Positions 24,922 through 33,225 are shown, counted from the first letter of the stretch. The stretch is DNA of 64,000 bases from Streptomyces cinerochromogenes (GCF_014648635.1 NZ_BMRM01000003.1:434001-498000); one strand, 5' to 3'. Program-made: numbers and translations. Notes: generated by a model not told the origin, from the sequence alone.

Positions 24922-25704
24922 GTGAGAGCGCCGCGCACTCTGATGAGCCTGGACGAGGTCGATCTCGGTGATCACATCTGTCAGGTGCTGGATCACACGG
25001 ACGACGTCCTCGACCGTAGCCGGGCCTTCGTCGCGGACGGAGCGCTGCACGGTGACAAAGTGGTGATCGTCGGTCCGGTGCAGCAGGCGGAGAGCGAGTT
25101 TCCGCGGGTCGTGCTCGATCCCGCACGCCTGGAGGGTTCCCTTCTGGCCGCCGTGCGCCGGGAGGCGGCCGCTGCCGACCGCCAGGGCTTCCGTTCGCTT
25201 CGAGTCCTGCACCACGTCACTCCCCGGTGCTGCGCGGAGCAGACCGAAGAGCTGCTGCGCAGCGAACTCGACCTCGAAGAGTTCGCCGCCGACACCGGAG
25301 CCCTGGTGGTCTGCGCCTACCACGGCGCCGACTGGGATCCTTCCGCTCTTCAGCAGATCGGGTGCGTGCATCCCCACTGGCTGGGCAGTCGTCCGATATC
25401 TCCGGCTTTCCGGGTGTTCCGGGCAGGAAAGGAGAGCTGGGCGGTGGACGGGATCGTCGACAGCGACGGCGCGACCGCCTTCGGCGCCGTCCTGTGCGCA
25501 CTCCTCGCCCAAACAGCGACGGTGCGCCTGCTCTGCCATGCCCTGGAGTTCTTCGACGCGTCCGGGATGAGTGCCCTGGCCGACGCCGTCAGGTTCCTCC
25601 CGGACCGCAAGGTCGTCCTCGAAGGCGTCAACGACACCGTCCGGCTCTCCTGGGAGCTGTCCGGCTTCGCCATTCCCGACATTCCGGTGGTGATGACGCC
25701 GTGA
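24922..25704 (+). CDS. MEDS-STAS regulator (sensory anti-sigma factor antagonist)
   Basis: The 260-residue protein has an N-terminal MEDS domain (about 12-170: LGDHICQVLDHTDD, then FVADGALHGDKVVIVG) and a C-terminal STAS-like domain (about 175-255) with LLCHALEFFDASGMSALADAV; the expected phosphorylatable Ser of antagonists lies in the DASGMSAL region. MEDS domains, first seen in DcmR, are thought to bind small hydrocarbon-like or redox ligands. GTG 24922 follows GAGGAGGGGTA. It overlaps the next gene (GTGA), so they are coupled. Likely role: releases a sigma factor in response to a ligand. Confidence 0.85.
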   Translation: MRAPRTLMSLDEVDLGDHICQVLDHTDDVLDRSRAFVADGALHGDKVVIVGPVQQAESEFPRVVLDPARLEGSLLAAVRREAAAADRQGFRSLRVLHHVTPRCCAEQTEELLRSELDLEEFAADTGALVVCAYHGADWDPSALQQIGCVHPHWLGSRPISPAFRVFRAGKESWAVDGIVDSDGATAFGAVLCALLAQTATVRLLCHALEFFDASGMSALADAVRFLPDRKVVLEGVNDTVRLSWELSGFAIPDIPVVMTP

Positions 25705-26654
25705 CCCCCTCTGTGCCCACCTCCGCGACAGCCGGCGCCGGCTACCGGCACGAGCTGTACCCGTACACCGGCCGGGACGAGTTCGTCGAGGGCACCGTAC
25801 GGTTCATCCGGGACGCACTCGACGGAGGCGAGGCCGTCGTCGTGGCCGTCCCGGAGGACAAGGCGTCCCTGCTGCGCGCCGAGATCCGCGAGGACGGCGC
25901 CGTGCGCTACGTCGACACGAGCCGGGTGGCGCACCATCCGGGCAGGCTGATCGCCGCCTGGCGGGAATGGCTCCAGGAGCACGCGTCGGAAGGCCGGCCC
26001 GTCCGTGGGATCGGCGAAGCGCCCTGGGACACGGTGCGCAGCCAGGCCGAGGCCCAGGAACTGCGCTACCACGAGTGGCTGCTCAACAAGGCCTTCGCCG
26101 AGGGGCCGGCCTGGTGGCTGCTGTGCCCCTACGACCTCGCCCAGGACAAGGCCGCGCTGGCGGAGATGGCCCGCTGCCACCCCGAGATGCGGGAGAACGG
26201 CCGGACAGTGCGGTGCGAGTCGTACGACCCCCAGGCACCGTACGCGTTCACACCTCTCACCGACCCCTGTGATCCGTACGACGAGTTCGCCTACACCAGG
26301 GGTGAACTGTCCGCCGTTCGCGAGAAGATCGCTGCCTGCGCCCAACAGCACGGCCTGACGGGGCGGCGCCTGCGCGAGCTGCACCTCGCCGCCACGGAGG
26401 TGGCCGGCAACAGCATCCGCCACGGAGGCGGACATGGCGTGCTGCGCACCTGGAGCGAGGACCGCTGGCTCGTGTGTGAATTCCGCGACTCCGGCTACAT
26501 CGAGGATCCCCTGGCCGGCCGGAGGAGGCCGGACCCGACGCAGTCGGGCGGACGCGGTCTGTGGCTGGTCCACCAGCTCTGCGACCTCGTGGAGATCAGG
26601 TCCACACCGCACGAGGGCACGGCGATACGCCTCCACACCGCGTTGCCGGAGTAG
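25701..26654 (+). CDS. MEDS-HATPase protein (RsbW-type anti-sigma kinase)
   Basis: The 317-residue protein has MEDS at about 15-175 (RHELYPYTGRDEFVEGTVRF) and a serine-kinase type HATPase_c at about 195-315, with N-box ELHLAATEVAGNSIRHGGG and G-box SGGRGLWLVHQLCD. RsbW-like kinases phosphorylate STAS antagonists and hold sigma factors. GTG 25701 overlaps the stop of the MEDS-STAS gene. Together with that gene and the STAS protein at 26804 it makes a partner-switching module. No sigma gene lies beside it, so the target is unknown. Confidence 0.88.
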   Translation: MTPSVPTSATAGAGYRHELYPYTGRDEFVEGTVRFIRDALDGGEAVVVAVPEDKASLLRAEIREDGAVRYVDTSRVAHHPGRLIAAWREWLQEHASEGRPVRGIGEAPWDTVRSQAEAQELRYHEWLLNKAFAEGPAWWLLCPYDLAQDKAALAEMARCHPEMRENGRTVRCESYDPQAPYAFTPLTDPCDPYDEFAYTRGELSAVREKIAACAQQHGLTGRRLRELHLAATEVAGNSIRHGGGHGVLRTWSEDRWLVCEFRDSGYIEDPLAGRRRPDPTQSGGRGLWLVHQLCDLVEIRSTPHEGTAIRLHTALPE

Positions 26655-26803
26655 TCCGCCGGTGCCGCCCGAGTCCCGACGGCCCTCAAAACCCTCATGA
26701 ACATCATGACGGGTAGATCGGAAGACGGAAGAGCGGGCAGACGTAGGGCAGGACCCGCACAGGGCGGGACAAACCAAACGGCCACGATGGGAGCACCTCA
26801 CCC

Positions 26804-27193
26804 ATGCTCACCGTGCGGATGCAGGGCGAGACCACGACAGTCGCACAGCTCCCCAGGGAGATCGACTACGACGCGGCGCCACTCGTCGGCGCCCAGTGCG
26901 AGGACCTGATCAGGCAGGGCTGCGCCACACTGGTACTGGACGCGTCCCGACTCGAATATCTCGACTCGTCAGGCGTCAGCATGATCATCACGCTGTCGCG
27001 CAGACTCGACGACCGCGCCGGCACCCTGCGTCTTGCCGCTCTCAACGCCCACTACCAGTCCGTGTGGACACTTCTCGGCCTGGACACACTGCTCCCCGTC
27101 TTCCCCACGACGGACGCGGCCCTCAACGCTCCGGCCGCGCCCGACGGCATGCGCACCACCGAGGACATGGGCGAGGACATGGGCAGAGTCTGA
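26804..27193 (+). CDS. STAS-domain anti-sigma factor antagonist
   Basis: The 129-residue protein is a single STAS domain: QLPREIDYDAAPLVGAQCEDL, then LVLDASRLEYLDSSGVSMIITL. The Ser-Ser in DSSGVS is the usual phosphorylation site of SpoIIAA-type antagonists. ATG 26804 sits 150 bp after the kinase gene; the spacer suggests its own promoter. The C-terminal Met-rich tail (EDMGEDMGRV) is odd. Function: binds the anti-sigma kinase when unphosphorylated. A perfect terminator follows at 27224-27248. Confidence 0.88.
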   Translation: MLTVRMQGETTTVAQLPREIDYDAAPLVGAQCEDLIRQGCATLVLDASRLEYLDSSGVSMIITLSRRLDDRAGTLRLAALNAHYQSVWTLLGLDTLLPVFPTTDAALNAPAAPDGMRTTEDMGEDMGRV

Positions 27194-27223
27194 CGCCGAC
27201 CACAGCGGCAGGCACCCGCTGCG

Positions 27224-27248
27224 GGTTCCCGTGCGGACCACGGGAACC
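27224..27248. terminator. Perfect hairpin between convergent STAS and fasciclin genes
   Basis: GGTTCCCGTG (27224-27233) pairs with 27239-27248 around the loop CGGAC, extended by flanking GC. It sits between convergent stops at 27193 and 27254, so it can end both transcripts. Confidence 0.7.
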
Positions 27249-27253
27249 GCCTG

Positions 27254-27832
27254 TCAGGACGGGGGCCGGAGAACGCTGTCGACGACGTAGATGGTGGCGT
27301 TCGCGGTCTTGATGTTGCCGCACACGATCTTCGCCGTGCCGTTGACCTGGAAGTCGGTGCCCGAGCCCGACGTGGTCAGCTTGCCGCCTTCCACCGTCGT
27401 GAAGGAGCCCTTGGAGAGTTCGTCCGGGGTGATCTGCCTGTCCACGACGTGGTAGGTCAGCACCTTCTTCAGCTGCCCCGTATCGCCGAGGAGCGAGGAG
27501 AGCTGCGACACGCTCACCTTCTGGAACGCCTGGTTGTTGGGGGCGAAGACGGTGATGTTCGACTTCTCATCGAGCGTGTCGTTCAACCGGGCCCTGACCG
27601 CTGCCGCAACCAGTTGGCTGAGCTGCGGATATGCGGCTGCAGCCGTGACAACCTTGTCCTTGGCCGTGTCGGCCTTCTGGGAGAGCGCCGAACACCCGGG
27701 ACCGAACGTCCCCATGGGGCTCGGAGACGCATCCTGAGCGTGGCTCTGCGACGCCACCCCTCCCAGCGCCAGCGGGACGGCGACCAGAGCCGCCCCGGCG
27801 ACCCTTGCCGTACGCCTGCGGATGAACCTCAT
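27254..27832 (-). CDS. Secreted fasciclin (FAS1) domain protein
   Basis: The 192-residue protein has a Sec signal peptide (RRR then AALVAVPLALGG, cleavage near residue 32) and one FAS1 domain at about 60-190: LNDTLDEKSNITVFAPNNQAF, then VLTYHVVDRQITPDEL and ATIYVVDSVLRPP. FAS1 proteins mediate adhesion; MPT70/83 in mycobacteria are the model. ATG 27832 follows GGGAGGAAGGTCGCC. No cell-wall anchor or lipobox is seen, so it is probably released. It is monocistronic by context. Confidence 0.92.
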   Translation of the reverse strand: MRFIRRRTARVAGAALVAVPLALGGVASQSHAQDASPSPMGTFGPGCSALSQKADTAKDKVVTAAAAYPQLSQLVAAAVRARLNDTLDEKSNITVFAPNNQAFQKVSVSQLSSLLGDTGQLKKVLTYHVVDRQITPDELSKGSFTTVEGGKLTTSGSGTDFQVNGTAKIVCGNIKTANATIYVVDSVLRPPS

Positions 27833-28155
27833 GGCGACCTTCCTCCCGTCGAGTGGTGAACACCGCGAAGGTTGGACTGCGTGGATCTCGCTCGCCAGGC
27901 GGGGCGGGGCGGCTGCTGCGCCACGGCCCTGGCTCATCCGCCCGGCCACTCAGCGAGGATATCCATCGGCCGCCGGTGACCGCATCTCGAAGCCGGAACC
28001 CCGCAACGACTGCGCCCAGGGCACGCTCTTCCGCTTTCAACCGGCCGGCGACGGGTTCCGGTTCCGCATGGTCAGCAGCGGCACACGCCGGTGGGCCGTT
28101 CCGAGGAACCGGCGCCGGCTGGGCCGGCCGCCCCGGCCTGGGGCAGAATGCGGCC
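27833..28155. other. 323-bp intergenic stretch with a possible lectin-like remnant
   Basis: No gene is supported. Plus-strand frame residues at about 27987-28091 (CAQGTLFRFQPAGDGFRFRM) look a little like a ricin-type beta-trefoil repeat, which could be a decayed fragment. This is weak. The interval must also hold the promoters of the divergent fasciclin and SnoaL-like genes, but none is distinct. Confidence 0.3.
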
Positions 28156-28533
28156 ATGGATCATGCGACCGCGCGGCAGTTCGTCGACTCCTGGGTGACG
28201 GCATGGAACGCGCACGACCTGGACTCGGTGATGTCCCACTACACCGAGGACGTCTCGTTCCGGTCTCCGGTGGCCGCGCAACTGCTCGGTGGCGACGGGA
28301 TCATCCGGGGCAAGGACGCGCTGCGCGCCTACTGGGCGGAGGGCCTACGGCGCATCCCCGACCTGCGGTTCGAGGTACTGGGCAGCTACGTCGGCGTCAA
28401 CTGCCTGGTCATCAACTACCGCAACCAGAAGGGCGGCTTGGTCAACGAGGTGCTGATCTTCGACGGCCCGCTGGTTGCCGAGGGATACGGTACCTACCTT
28501 GGCGAGGACACCAACCCGGCCGGAGCCCGCTGA
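28156..28533 (+). CDS. SnoaL-like / NTF2-fold protein
   Basis: The 125-residue protein has the small NTF2 barrel signature: ARQFVDSWVTAWNAHDLDSVMSHYTEDVSFRSPVA, then IIRGKDALRAYWAEGLRRIPDLRFEV. This family includes cyclases, isomerases and many unknown small-molecule-binding proteins. ATG 28156 (MDHATARQ) is preceded by an AGAATGCGGCC weak ribosome site. There is no catalytic Asp/His set I can assign, so the substrate is unknown. Confidence 0.85.
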   Translation: MDHATARQFVDSWVTAWNAHDLDSVMSHYTEDVSFRSPVAAQLLGGDGIIRGKDALRAYWAEGLRRIPDLRFEVLGSYVGVNCLVINYRNQKGGLVNEVLIFDGPLVAEGYGTYLGEDTNPAGAR

Positions 28534-28610
28534 CCTGGCAGCTGCCGTTGCCCTTCGCTCATCATCGCCGCCCTTGGGGCTCGCCGACAGGGCGCGGGGA
28601 ACCGTGCGGC

Positions 28611-28826
28611 TCAGTAGTAGATCCACAGGTGCCACTTTCCGGTCGACGACAGCTCGCACCTCCACGGCGTGATACCGGCGGCGGCCGCGACGCACTGGGC
28701 CTGAGTGGCATACGTTCCGACGTCGTGCCATTCCTTCGTCGCCGTGGCCGCTGCCTGCGCGGCGGTTGCACCAGCCAGCACAGTGATGGCTACGGCGAGA
28801 CTGCTGAGCAAGACCCGGATGCGCAT
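28611..28826 (-). CDS. Small secreted protein
   Basis: The 71-residue protein has a signal peptide (MRIRVLLSSLAVAITVLAGA, cleavage near AQAAA) and a mature part of about 45 residues with two Cys (AQCVAAAAGITPWRCELSS) and the aromatic end KWHLWIYY. Two Cys could form one disulfide. GGAGGGACAC gives a strong ribosome site for ATG 28826. Such small secreted proteins are common in Streptomyces and mostly uncharacterised. Confidence 0.7.
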   Translation of the reverse strand: MRIRVLLSSLAVAITVLAGATAAQAAATATKEWHDVGTYATQAQCVAAAAGITPWRCELSSTGKWHLWIYY

Positions 28827-29185
28827 GTGTCCCTCCAGAACGAAGCGGGTGCGGTGCCAGGGCGTCGAGACGGGCAGTGCCTCCAGGGTGTCCTCGCGGG
28901 CGTGAGACCGTCGAGCGCCGAACTGGCCATACCGGTTGTGAGCGGCCGCTGTGCCGAACTCGGCGGGCTGCTGGAACGCGCGGGCCATGAACTGCCGATG
29001 ACCGACGGCGATGTGAAGGCCGCTCTGGACAAGACCGGTGCCACGTACCACGGCACCGAGGCAGGCAGCGAGTTGGTAGCGGGCCTGGTGGATGCAGCAC
29101 CAGCCCGACGCTCCGCCCAGCCGTCGACGCGTTCGTCCGACAAAATCGCTACCCGGCGGCCGAACCGCCGTGATACACATCCGCC
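28827..29185. other. 359-bp gap with an unassigned coding-like stretch
   Basis: No gene with a start is supported. On the plus strand, about 28908-29110 reads as a balanced amino-acid sequence (AELGGLLERAGHELPMTDGD, then ALDKTGATYHGTEAG) without a ribosome site or start. It may be the tail of a decayed gene. I cannot name a family. Confidence 0.3.
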
Positions 29186-29959
29186 GTGCACACCATCTTG
29201 GAGTTCCCCGAGGTCCTGCGGCTGATCGAAGACCGCTCGGCCGCGTTCCGCGCTGCGATCGCGTCCGCTCCCGACCTTGACGTCCAGGTCCCGACCTGCC
29301 CGGACTGGACGCTGCGCGAACTGGCGCAGCACCTCGGCGACGGCCGCCGACGCCAGGCCGCCATCGTCGCGGCGGGCCCGGGCGCCGAGCCCCCGGCGAA
29401 GACGGACCCGAAGGGTGCCCCGAGCGCGCCCCGCGACCGCGATGCCCTGGACGCCTGGCTCGCCGAGTCGACCGAACTCATGCTCGAGGCGCTGCGCGAG
29501 GCCGGCCCGGACCGCGGCTGCTGGACCTGGTGGGGCCGCTCGCAAGCCCCGGGGACCAGCGGAGCCGTGGCCCGGCACCAGATCCAGGAGATCGCCGTCC
29601 ACACCTACGACGCCCAGCTCACCCAGGGCGCCGCACAGCCGCTGCCGACGGACGTCGCGGTCGAGGGCGTCGACGAGTTCCTGACGACCGTCTCGGCGAC
29701 GACCGTCCCCTGGCCGTTCAAGCCGGCGACCATCGACCTGCACACGACCGAGGGCCGCTCCTGGCGCCTGACCCTCGACGCCGACGGCGTCCGCTGCGAC
29801 GACCTCGCCGCCGACGCGGAGCCGGGCGACATGGCGATGCGAGGCGCGGCGAGCGAACTGGTCCTCTACTTCTACGAGCGCCTCCCGCTCGACAGCCTGG
29901 AGACCACCGGCGACACCGAGCCGATGGAGCAGCTCGCAGACTGGGACCCGAACGACTGA
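29186..29959 (+). CDS. Maleylpyruvate isomerase family mycothiol-dependent protein
   Basis: The 257-residue protein has the N-terminal MDMPI/DinB-like helical bundle, including VPTCPDWTLRELAQHLGDG with the metal-binding His (about residue 51), HQIQEIAVHTYDAQLTQG with further His ligands (about 133-141), and a C-terminal domain (about 170-250). The family uses mycothiol or a metal site for isomerase or transferase chemistry; the substrate is unknown. GTG 29186 has no ribosome site and could be leaderless; no alternative start is better. Actinobacterial mycothiol use fits the organism call. Confidence 0.88.
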   Translation: MHTILEFPEVLRLIEDRSAAFRAAIASAPDLDVQVPTCPDWTLRELAQHLGDGRRRQAAIVAAGPGAEPPAKTDPKGAPSAPRDRDALDAWLAESTELMLEALREAGPDRGCWTWWGRSQAPGTSGAVARHQIQEIAVHTYDAQLTQGAAQPLPTDVAVEGVDEFLTTVSATTVPWPFKPATIDLHTTEGRSWRLTLDADGVRCDDLAADAEPGDMAMRGAASELVLYFYERLPLDSLETTGDTEPMEQLADWDPND

Positions 29960-30041
29960 AACGGCCTGCACCCAGTTTCAACCGTCGTACCCGCGCCTGC
30001 CCGCGTGGATGCGGCATCCGGCACGAGGACAAGTACAGAGG

Positions 30042-30599
30042 ATGGTTGTGTTCGCGATTTCCCTGGGGGACGGGGCCGAGCTGCGGCCTTTGGAGCCGTG
30101 GCGGGCCGAGGAGTTCCTCGCGCACATGGATCGGGGCCGTGACTTCATCGGCGCGTACATGGAACTGCCCGACCTCGCCACGGACTTGGAATCCGCCCGC
30201 AGCTACCTCCAGTTGTACGCCGACAAGGCGGCCTCCGACACCGGCCGACTGTATGGCATCTGGCTCGACGGCACCCTCGTGGGTGGCGTCTCGTTCCCGA
30301 AATTCGATGCCGCCGCCGGCGTGTGCGAGGCAGGCTGCTGGTTGGAGCCTGCCGCCACGGGCCGGGGCCTGGTCGGGCGTGCGGCACGGCTGATCATCGA
30401 CTGGGCCTTCACCGAACGCGGCATCCACCGGGTGCAGTGGTTCGTGTCGCCGAAAAACACGCCCAGCATCAACGTGGCCAGGCGACTCGGCATGACCCGT
30501 GAGGGCGTCCTGCGCGAGACCTACCTCTACCGCGGTGTCCGCCACGACGCCGAGGTCTGGTCGGTGCTGGCGTCGGAGTGGCAAGGCTTGGGCAGCTGA
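30042..30599 (+). CDS. GNAT-family N-acetyltransferase (RimJ/RimL type)
   Basis: The 185-residue enzyme starts with LGDGAELRPLEPWRAEEFL, has GTLVGGVSF as the beta-4 strand, and the acetyl-CoA loop EPAATGRGLVGRAARLIIDWAF (Q/R-x-x-G-x-G/A). The tail NTPSINVARRLGMTREGVLRE is the RimL pattern for N-terminal or spectinomycin-type acetylation. ATG 30042 is used; GTG 30048 has the better spacing to AGAGGA and may be the true start. A strong hairpin terminator follows. Confidence 0.9.
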   Translation: MVVFAISLGDGAELRPLEPWRAEEFLAHMDRGRDFIGAYMELPDLATDLESARSYLQLYADKAASDTGRLYGIWLDGTLVGGVSFPKFDAAAGVCEAGCWLEPAATGRGLVGRAARLIIDWAFTERGIHRVQWFVSPKNTPSINVARRLGMTREGVLRETYLYRGVRHDAEVWSVLASEWQGLGS

Positions 30600-30626
30600 G
30601 CGGTCCTTTGGTGCGCCGCTTCTCCA

Positions 30627-30662
30627 CAAGCTCAGGTGCCGGCAATTCGGCACCTGAGCTTG
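30627..30662. terminator. 15-bp stem bidirectional terminator
   Basis: 30627-30641 pairs perfectly with 30648-30662 around the 6-base loop GCAATT. It sits between the convergent GNAT (stop 30599) and MerR (stop 30678) genes and is the clearest terminator in the window. Confidence 0.85.
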
Positions 30663-30677
30663 CCGGCGGGTGGCGGC

Positions 30678-31049
30678 TCAGGCTTCACGGACGAACGTCG
30701 CGCAGTCCGGACAGTCGTCGAGGTAGCGATGCCGACACTCGACGGTGTGCTGCAGGAAGGTGATTGCCTCCCGTCGCCGGACGACTTCGCCTTCGAGTTC
30801 GGCGATCTTCGCCCTCACGACCGCTTGCGCCGTCGACTTCTTCGGCGCCATGGCGGCGGCCACCTCGGGCAACGAGAGCCCCACGCGCCGAAGCTTCAGT
30901 ACCGTGCGCGCCTGTTCCACCGCGCTGTCGTCGTAGACGCGGTAGCCGTTGCCATCGCGACGCACGGTGAGCGCCCCGACGTCTTCCCAGTGCCGCAGCA
31001 CGTGGGCTTCGATCCCGAGTGCTGCGGCTACTTCTCCGATCGTCTTCAC
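30678..31049 (-). CDS. MerR-family transcriptional regulator
   Basis: The 123-residue regulator has an N-terminal winged helix (MKTIGEVAAALGIEAHVLRHWEDVG; wing NGYRVYDDSAVEQ), a dimerisation helix and a C-terminal Cys/His cluster CRHRYLDDCPDCATF (about 106-118). The clustered Cys could bind a metal or form disulfides. GTG 31049 is the start. It is divergent from the NmrA-like gene, and the 48-bp gap holds a MerR-type promoter. It most likely controls that gene and itself. The inducer is unknown. Confidence 0.9.
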   Translation of the reverse strand: MKTIGEVAAALGIEAHVLRHWEDVGALTVRRDGNGYRVYDDSAVEQARTVLKLRRVGLSLPEVAAAMAPKKSTAQAVVRAKIAELEGEVVRRREAITFLQHTVECRHRYLDDCPDCATFVREA

Positions 31050-31059
31050 GATACGCGCC

Positions 31060-31090
31060 TTGCCTTCATGTCGACCTGAACCCCTAACGT
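31060..31090 (+). promoter_or_regulatory. MerR-type promoter, 19-bp spacer, with palindromic operator
   Basis: TTGCCT (31060-31065) and TAACGT (31085-31090) are good -35 and -10 elements separated by 19 bp, the overlong spacing MerR activators correct. The spacer holds a near-perfect palindrome TTCATGTCGACCTGAA (31065-31080, one mismatched pair). Transcription should start about 31097-31098, at the ATG of the NmrA-like gene, implying a leaderless mRNA. Confidence 0.75.
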
Positions 31091-31097
31091 CTCGATC

Positions 31098-31979
31098 ATG
31101 CCTGATGCCACTCGCCCCACGGGCTCCCCTTGCCGTCCATCGATCCTGGTCACCGGCGCGACCGGCAACCTCGGCCGTGAGGTCGTCGACCGCCTCCGAG
31201 CACACGGCGCGCGCGTACGAGGCCTCGTGCGCGATCCGGCCGGCCCGCGCCCCGGCGTCGAGTGGGTGGTCGGCGACCTCACACACCCCGCTGCCGTGCG
31301 CGCGGCGCTCGTGGGCATCGACGCCGTCTTTCTGATCTGGCCCCTGCTCGACTCCCCCCCTGCGCACGACCTGGTCGCGGAACTCGTCACAGCGGCACCC
31401 CGCGTCGTCTACCTGTCCTCGACAGCCATCGACGACGAAGCCACGCGCCAGAGTGATCCCATCGTTCAGGTGCACGCGGACATGGAAGCCCTGCTCCGCG
31501 ATGCCGGCCTGCGCCCCATCGTGCTGCGGAGCGACACGTTGGCGTCCAACGCCCGCGGCTGGATACCACAGTTGCGGACGGGCGACGTGGTGTCCGGCCC
31601 CGACATGGCGCGCACGGCCGTCGTCGACGAGCGTGACGTCGCCGATGCCGCCGTAGCGGCATTGCTCGTGCATCACAACCGACTCGGACACGCACCGTAC
31701 CTGCTGACAGGACCCGAGGTGCTCGGTCGCGCCGACCAGGTCGCTCTTCTTGGTGTCGCGCTGCGGCGCCGTCTGCGCTTCCAAGCGGTCACCGCTGACC
31801 TCGCACGGTCGCGCATGCTCGCGGACGGACGTCCAGAACAGCTGGTGGAAGCGCTGATCGCTGCCTCTCTGCGGCGACCGGAGTCGAACCGCACCACCGA
31901 TCACATCGAGCGCCTCACCGGCCGACCGGCCGGCACCTTCGCGAGGTGGGCCATGGACCATGCGGGCGAGTTCAGCTGA
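31098..31979 (+). CDS. NmrA-like NAD(P)-binding protein
   Basis: The 293-residue protein has an N-terminal Rossmann fold with ILVTGATGNLGREVVDRL (GxxGxxG at about 19-25), VEWVVGDLTHP and VVYLSSTAID. It resembles NmrA/azoreductase-like atypical SDRs that bind NAD(P)(H) as redox sensors or quinone reductases. There is no Ribosome site; the predicted transcription start at ATG 31098 suggests leaderless translation. MerR control points to a role in electrophile or redox response. Confidence 0.88.
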   Translation: MPDATRPTGSPCRPSILVTGATGNLGREVVDRLRAHGARVRGLVRDPAGPRPGVEWVVGDLTHPAAVRAALVGIDAVFLIWPLLDSPPAHDLVAELVTAAPRVVYLSSTAIDDEATRQSDPIVQVHADMEALLRDAGLRPIVLRSDTLASNARGWIPQLRTGDVVSGPDMARTAVVDERDVADAAVAALLVHHNRLGHAPYLLTGPEVLGRADQVALLGVALRRRLRFQAVTADLARSRMLADGRPEQLVEALIAASLRRPESNRTTDHIERLTGRPAGTFARWAMDHAGEFS

Positions 31980-32137
31980 CGGAAGGGCCGACACCCAGGC
32001 GGCCCTGACAAGCGATGACGGCACTGTCAGGCCCGGTTCCGCGGCGACGGCCGGGGGCCGCCGCGCGAACTCGCAGCGAATCCTTCCCGGGTCTGTCCAG
32101 TGGGTCGTGTTCGGGCGGGGCTCGGTAGGTTGGCCGC

Positions 32138-32488
32138 ATGTCTTCTGTACTTGTTGTTGGTTACGACCCGCAAGGGATACCTGGCGTCGACGGAGAGGCT
32201 CTTCGCGCGGCGCTCGATGCGGAGCTGGCCCGATTCGGTGAGCACGGCATCGACGCGGCCATGGTGCTGATCGTGTTCGACGAATCGGCCGAGTCCACCC
32301 TCGTCGCATCGTTGACCGAGCAGCTGTGGGATGTCGTGGTCGTCGGCGGCGGGATCCGCAAGACCGAGCCACTGCTTCCGCTCTTCGAACAGGTCGTGAA
32401 CCTGATCCGGCGCCATGCGCCCCAGGCCGCGATCGCGTTCAACACCAGTGGCGGGGACAGCGTCGAGGCGGCACAGCGCTGGCTCTGA
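32138..32488 (+). CDS. Conserved hypothetical protein (Rossmann-like)
   Basis: The 116-residue protein reads as an alpha/beta fold: MSSVLVVGYDPQGIPGVDGE, AAMVLIVFDESAESTLVASL and WDVVVVGGGIRKTEPLLPLF, ending AFNTSGGDSVEAAQRWL. I recall similar small proteins in many actinobacteria with no known role. ATG 32138 has a weak GGTTGG upstream. It stands alone, 158 bp after the NmrA-like gene. Confidence 0.8.
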   Translation: MSSVLVVGYDPQGIPGVDGEALRAALDAELARFGEHGIDAAMVLIVFDESAESTLVASLTEQLWDVVVVGGGIRKTEPLLPLFEQVVNLIRRHAPQAAIAFNTSGGDSVEAAQRWL

Positions 32489-32814
32489 ATCCCGACGCAT
32501 ACCCGCCGTCACCCATCGCATCGGGAGGTGGGGGAGGCCTCGCGGGCGACCCCTGCACCTGCATCGCCGGCGGGGGAGTGTTCTCTCTCGGTGTACCGCT
32601 CACGCAGGCCGCAGGGGCCGTCCGTCCCCGCGAGCACGGGAGAAGGGGGCTCAGGGAGTAGACGCGATGCCAAGTGGCTGTGCACCGGTCGCTAACGACT
32701 CCGTGCTGGTGGCCCCCTACCGTGACACGCGTGCGCCGGTGAGCGGGTGGATACCGCGTCCGGAGACAGCTCATATGTTCGATGTTCGTTCGATCGTGGC
32801 AGGGGGAAATCAAC
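32489..32814. other. 326-bp gene-free stretch
   Basis: No gene or strong hairpin is seen. It lies between the Rossmann-like gene and the secreted-protein gene at 32815, whose promoter must lie in its right part. Short ORFs here lack ribosome sites and normal composition. Confidence 0.5.
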
Positions 32815-33225
32815 GTGAACGTATCCCGGGCCAAGGTTTCAGGGGCGTGTGCGGCCGCGGTCGCGTGCGTGGTATTCGCGAACGCACCGGCCTTCGCCGG
32901 CGTCGACACGCCGCACGCGCGCAGCAACGGCAGCCACGGCTGCAGCTTCAACTCAGAGGGCTGGTTCGTGGCCGACGGCGACACGCTCTACGTCAAGGAC
33001 ACCTGCGCTGAAGGCTGGGCAGCGGTCCTGAAGGTCGACGTGGCTCCGATGAAACCGAACGAGTGGGACTACGACCACCTGGTCACCAACCACGGCGGCA
33101 AGGGAACCACGAAGGTCGAGAACGACTTCAACTTCCCGGAGGGCAGGAAGATCTGCGTCTCCGCGGGGATCTCGACGGGCGGCGAGATGGGTGATTTCGG
33201 CTACTGGCAGTGCGGGACCACCTGA
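32815..33225 (+). CDS. Secreted hypothetical protein
   Basis: The 136-residue protein has a signal peptide (VNVSRAKVSGACAAAVACVV, cleavage after PAFA near residue 29) and a mature domain with three or four Cys (HGCSFNSEGW, KDTCAEGW, KICVSAG, YWQCGTT). The even spacing suggests two disulfides and a compact beta fold. GGGGGAAATCAAC precedes GTG 32815. I do not recognise the family. It converges with an SMI1/KNR4 gene, but no toxin motif is apparent. Confidence 0.75.
   Translation: MNVSRAKVSGACAAAVACVVFANAPAFAGVDTPHARSNGSHGCSFNSEGWFVADGDTLYVKDTCAEGWAAVLKVDVAPMKPNEWDYDHLVTNHGGKGTTKVENDFNFPEGRKICVSAGISTGGEMGDFGYWQCGTT

Noticed and set aside
32600..32660. GTCCCCGCGAGCACGGG resembles a type I-E CRISPR repeat of actinobacteria
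   Set aside because: There is only one copy, no spacer-length periodicity and no cas gene in the window.
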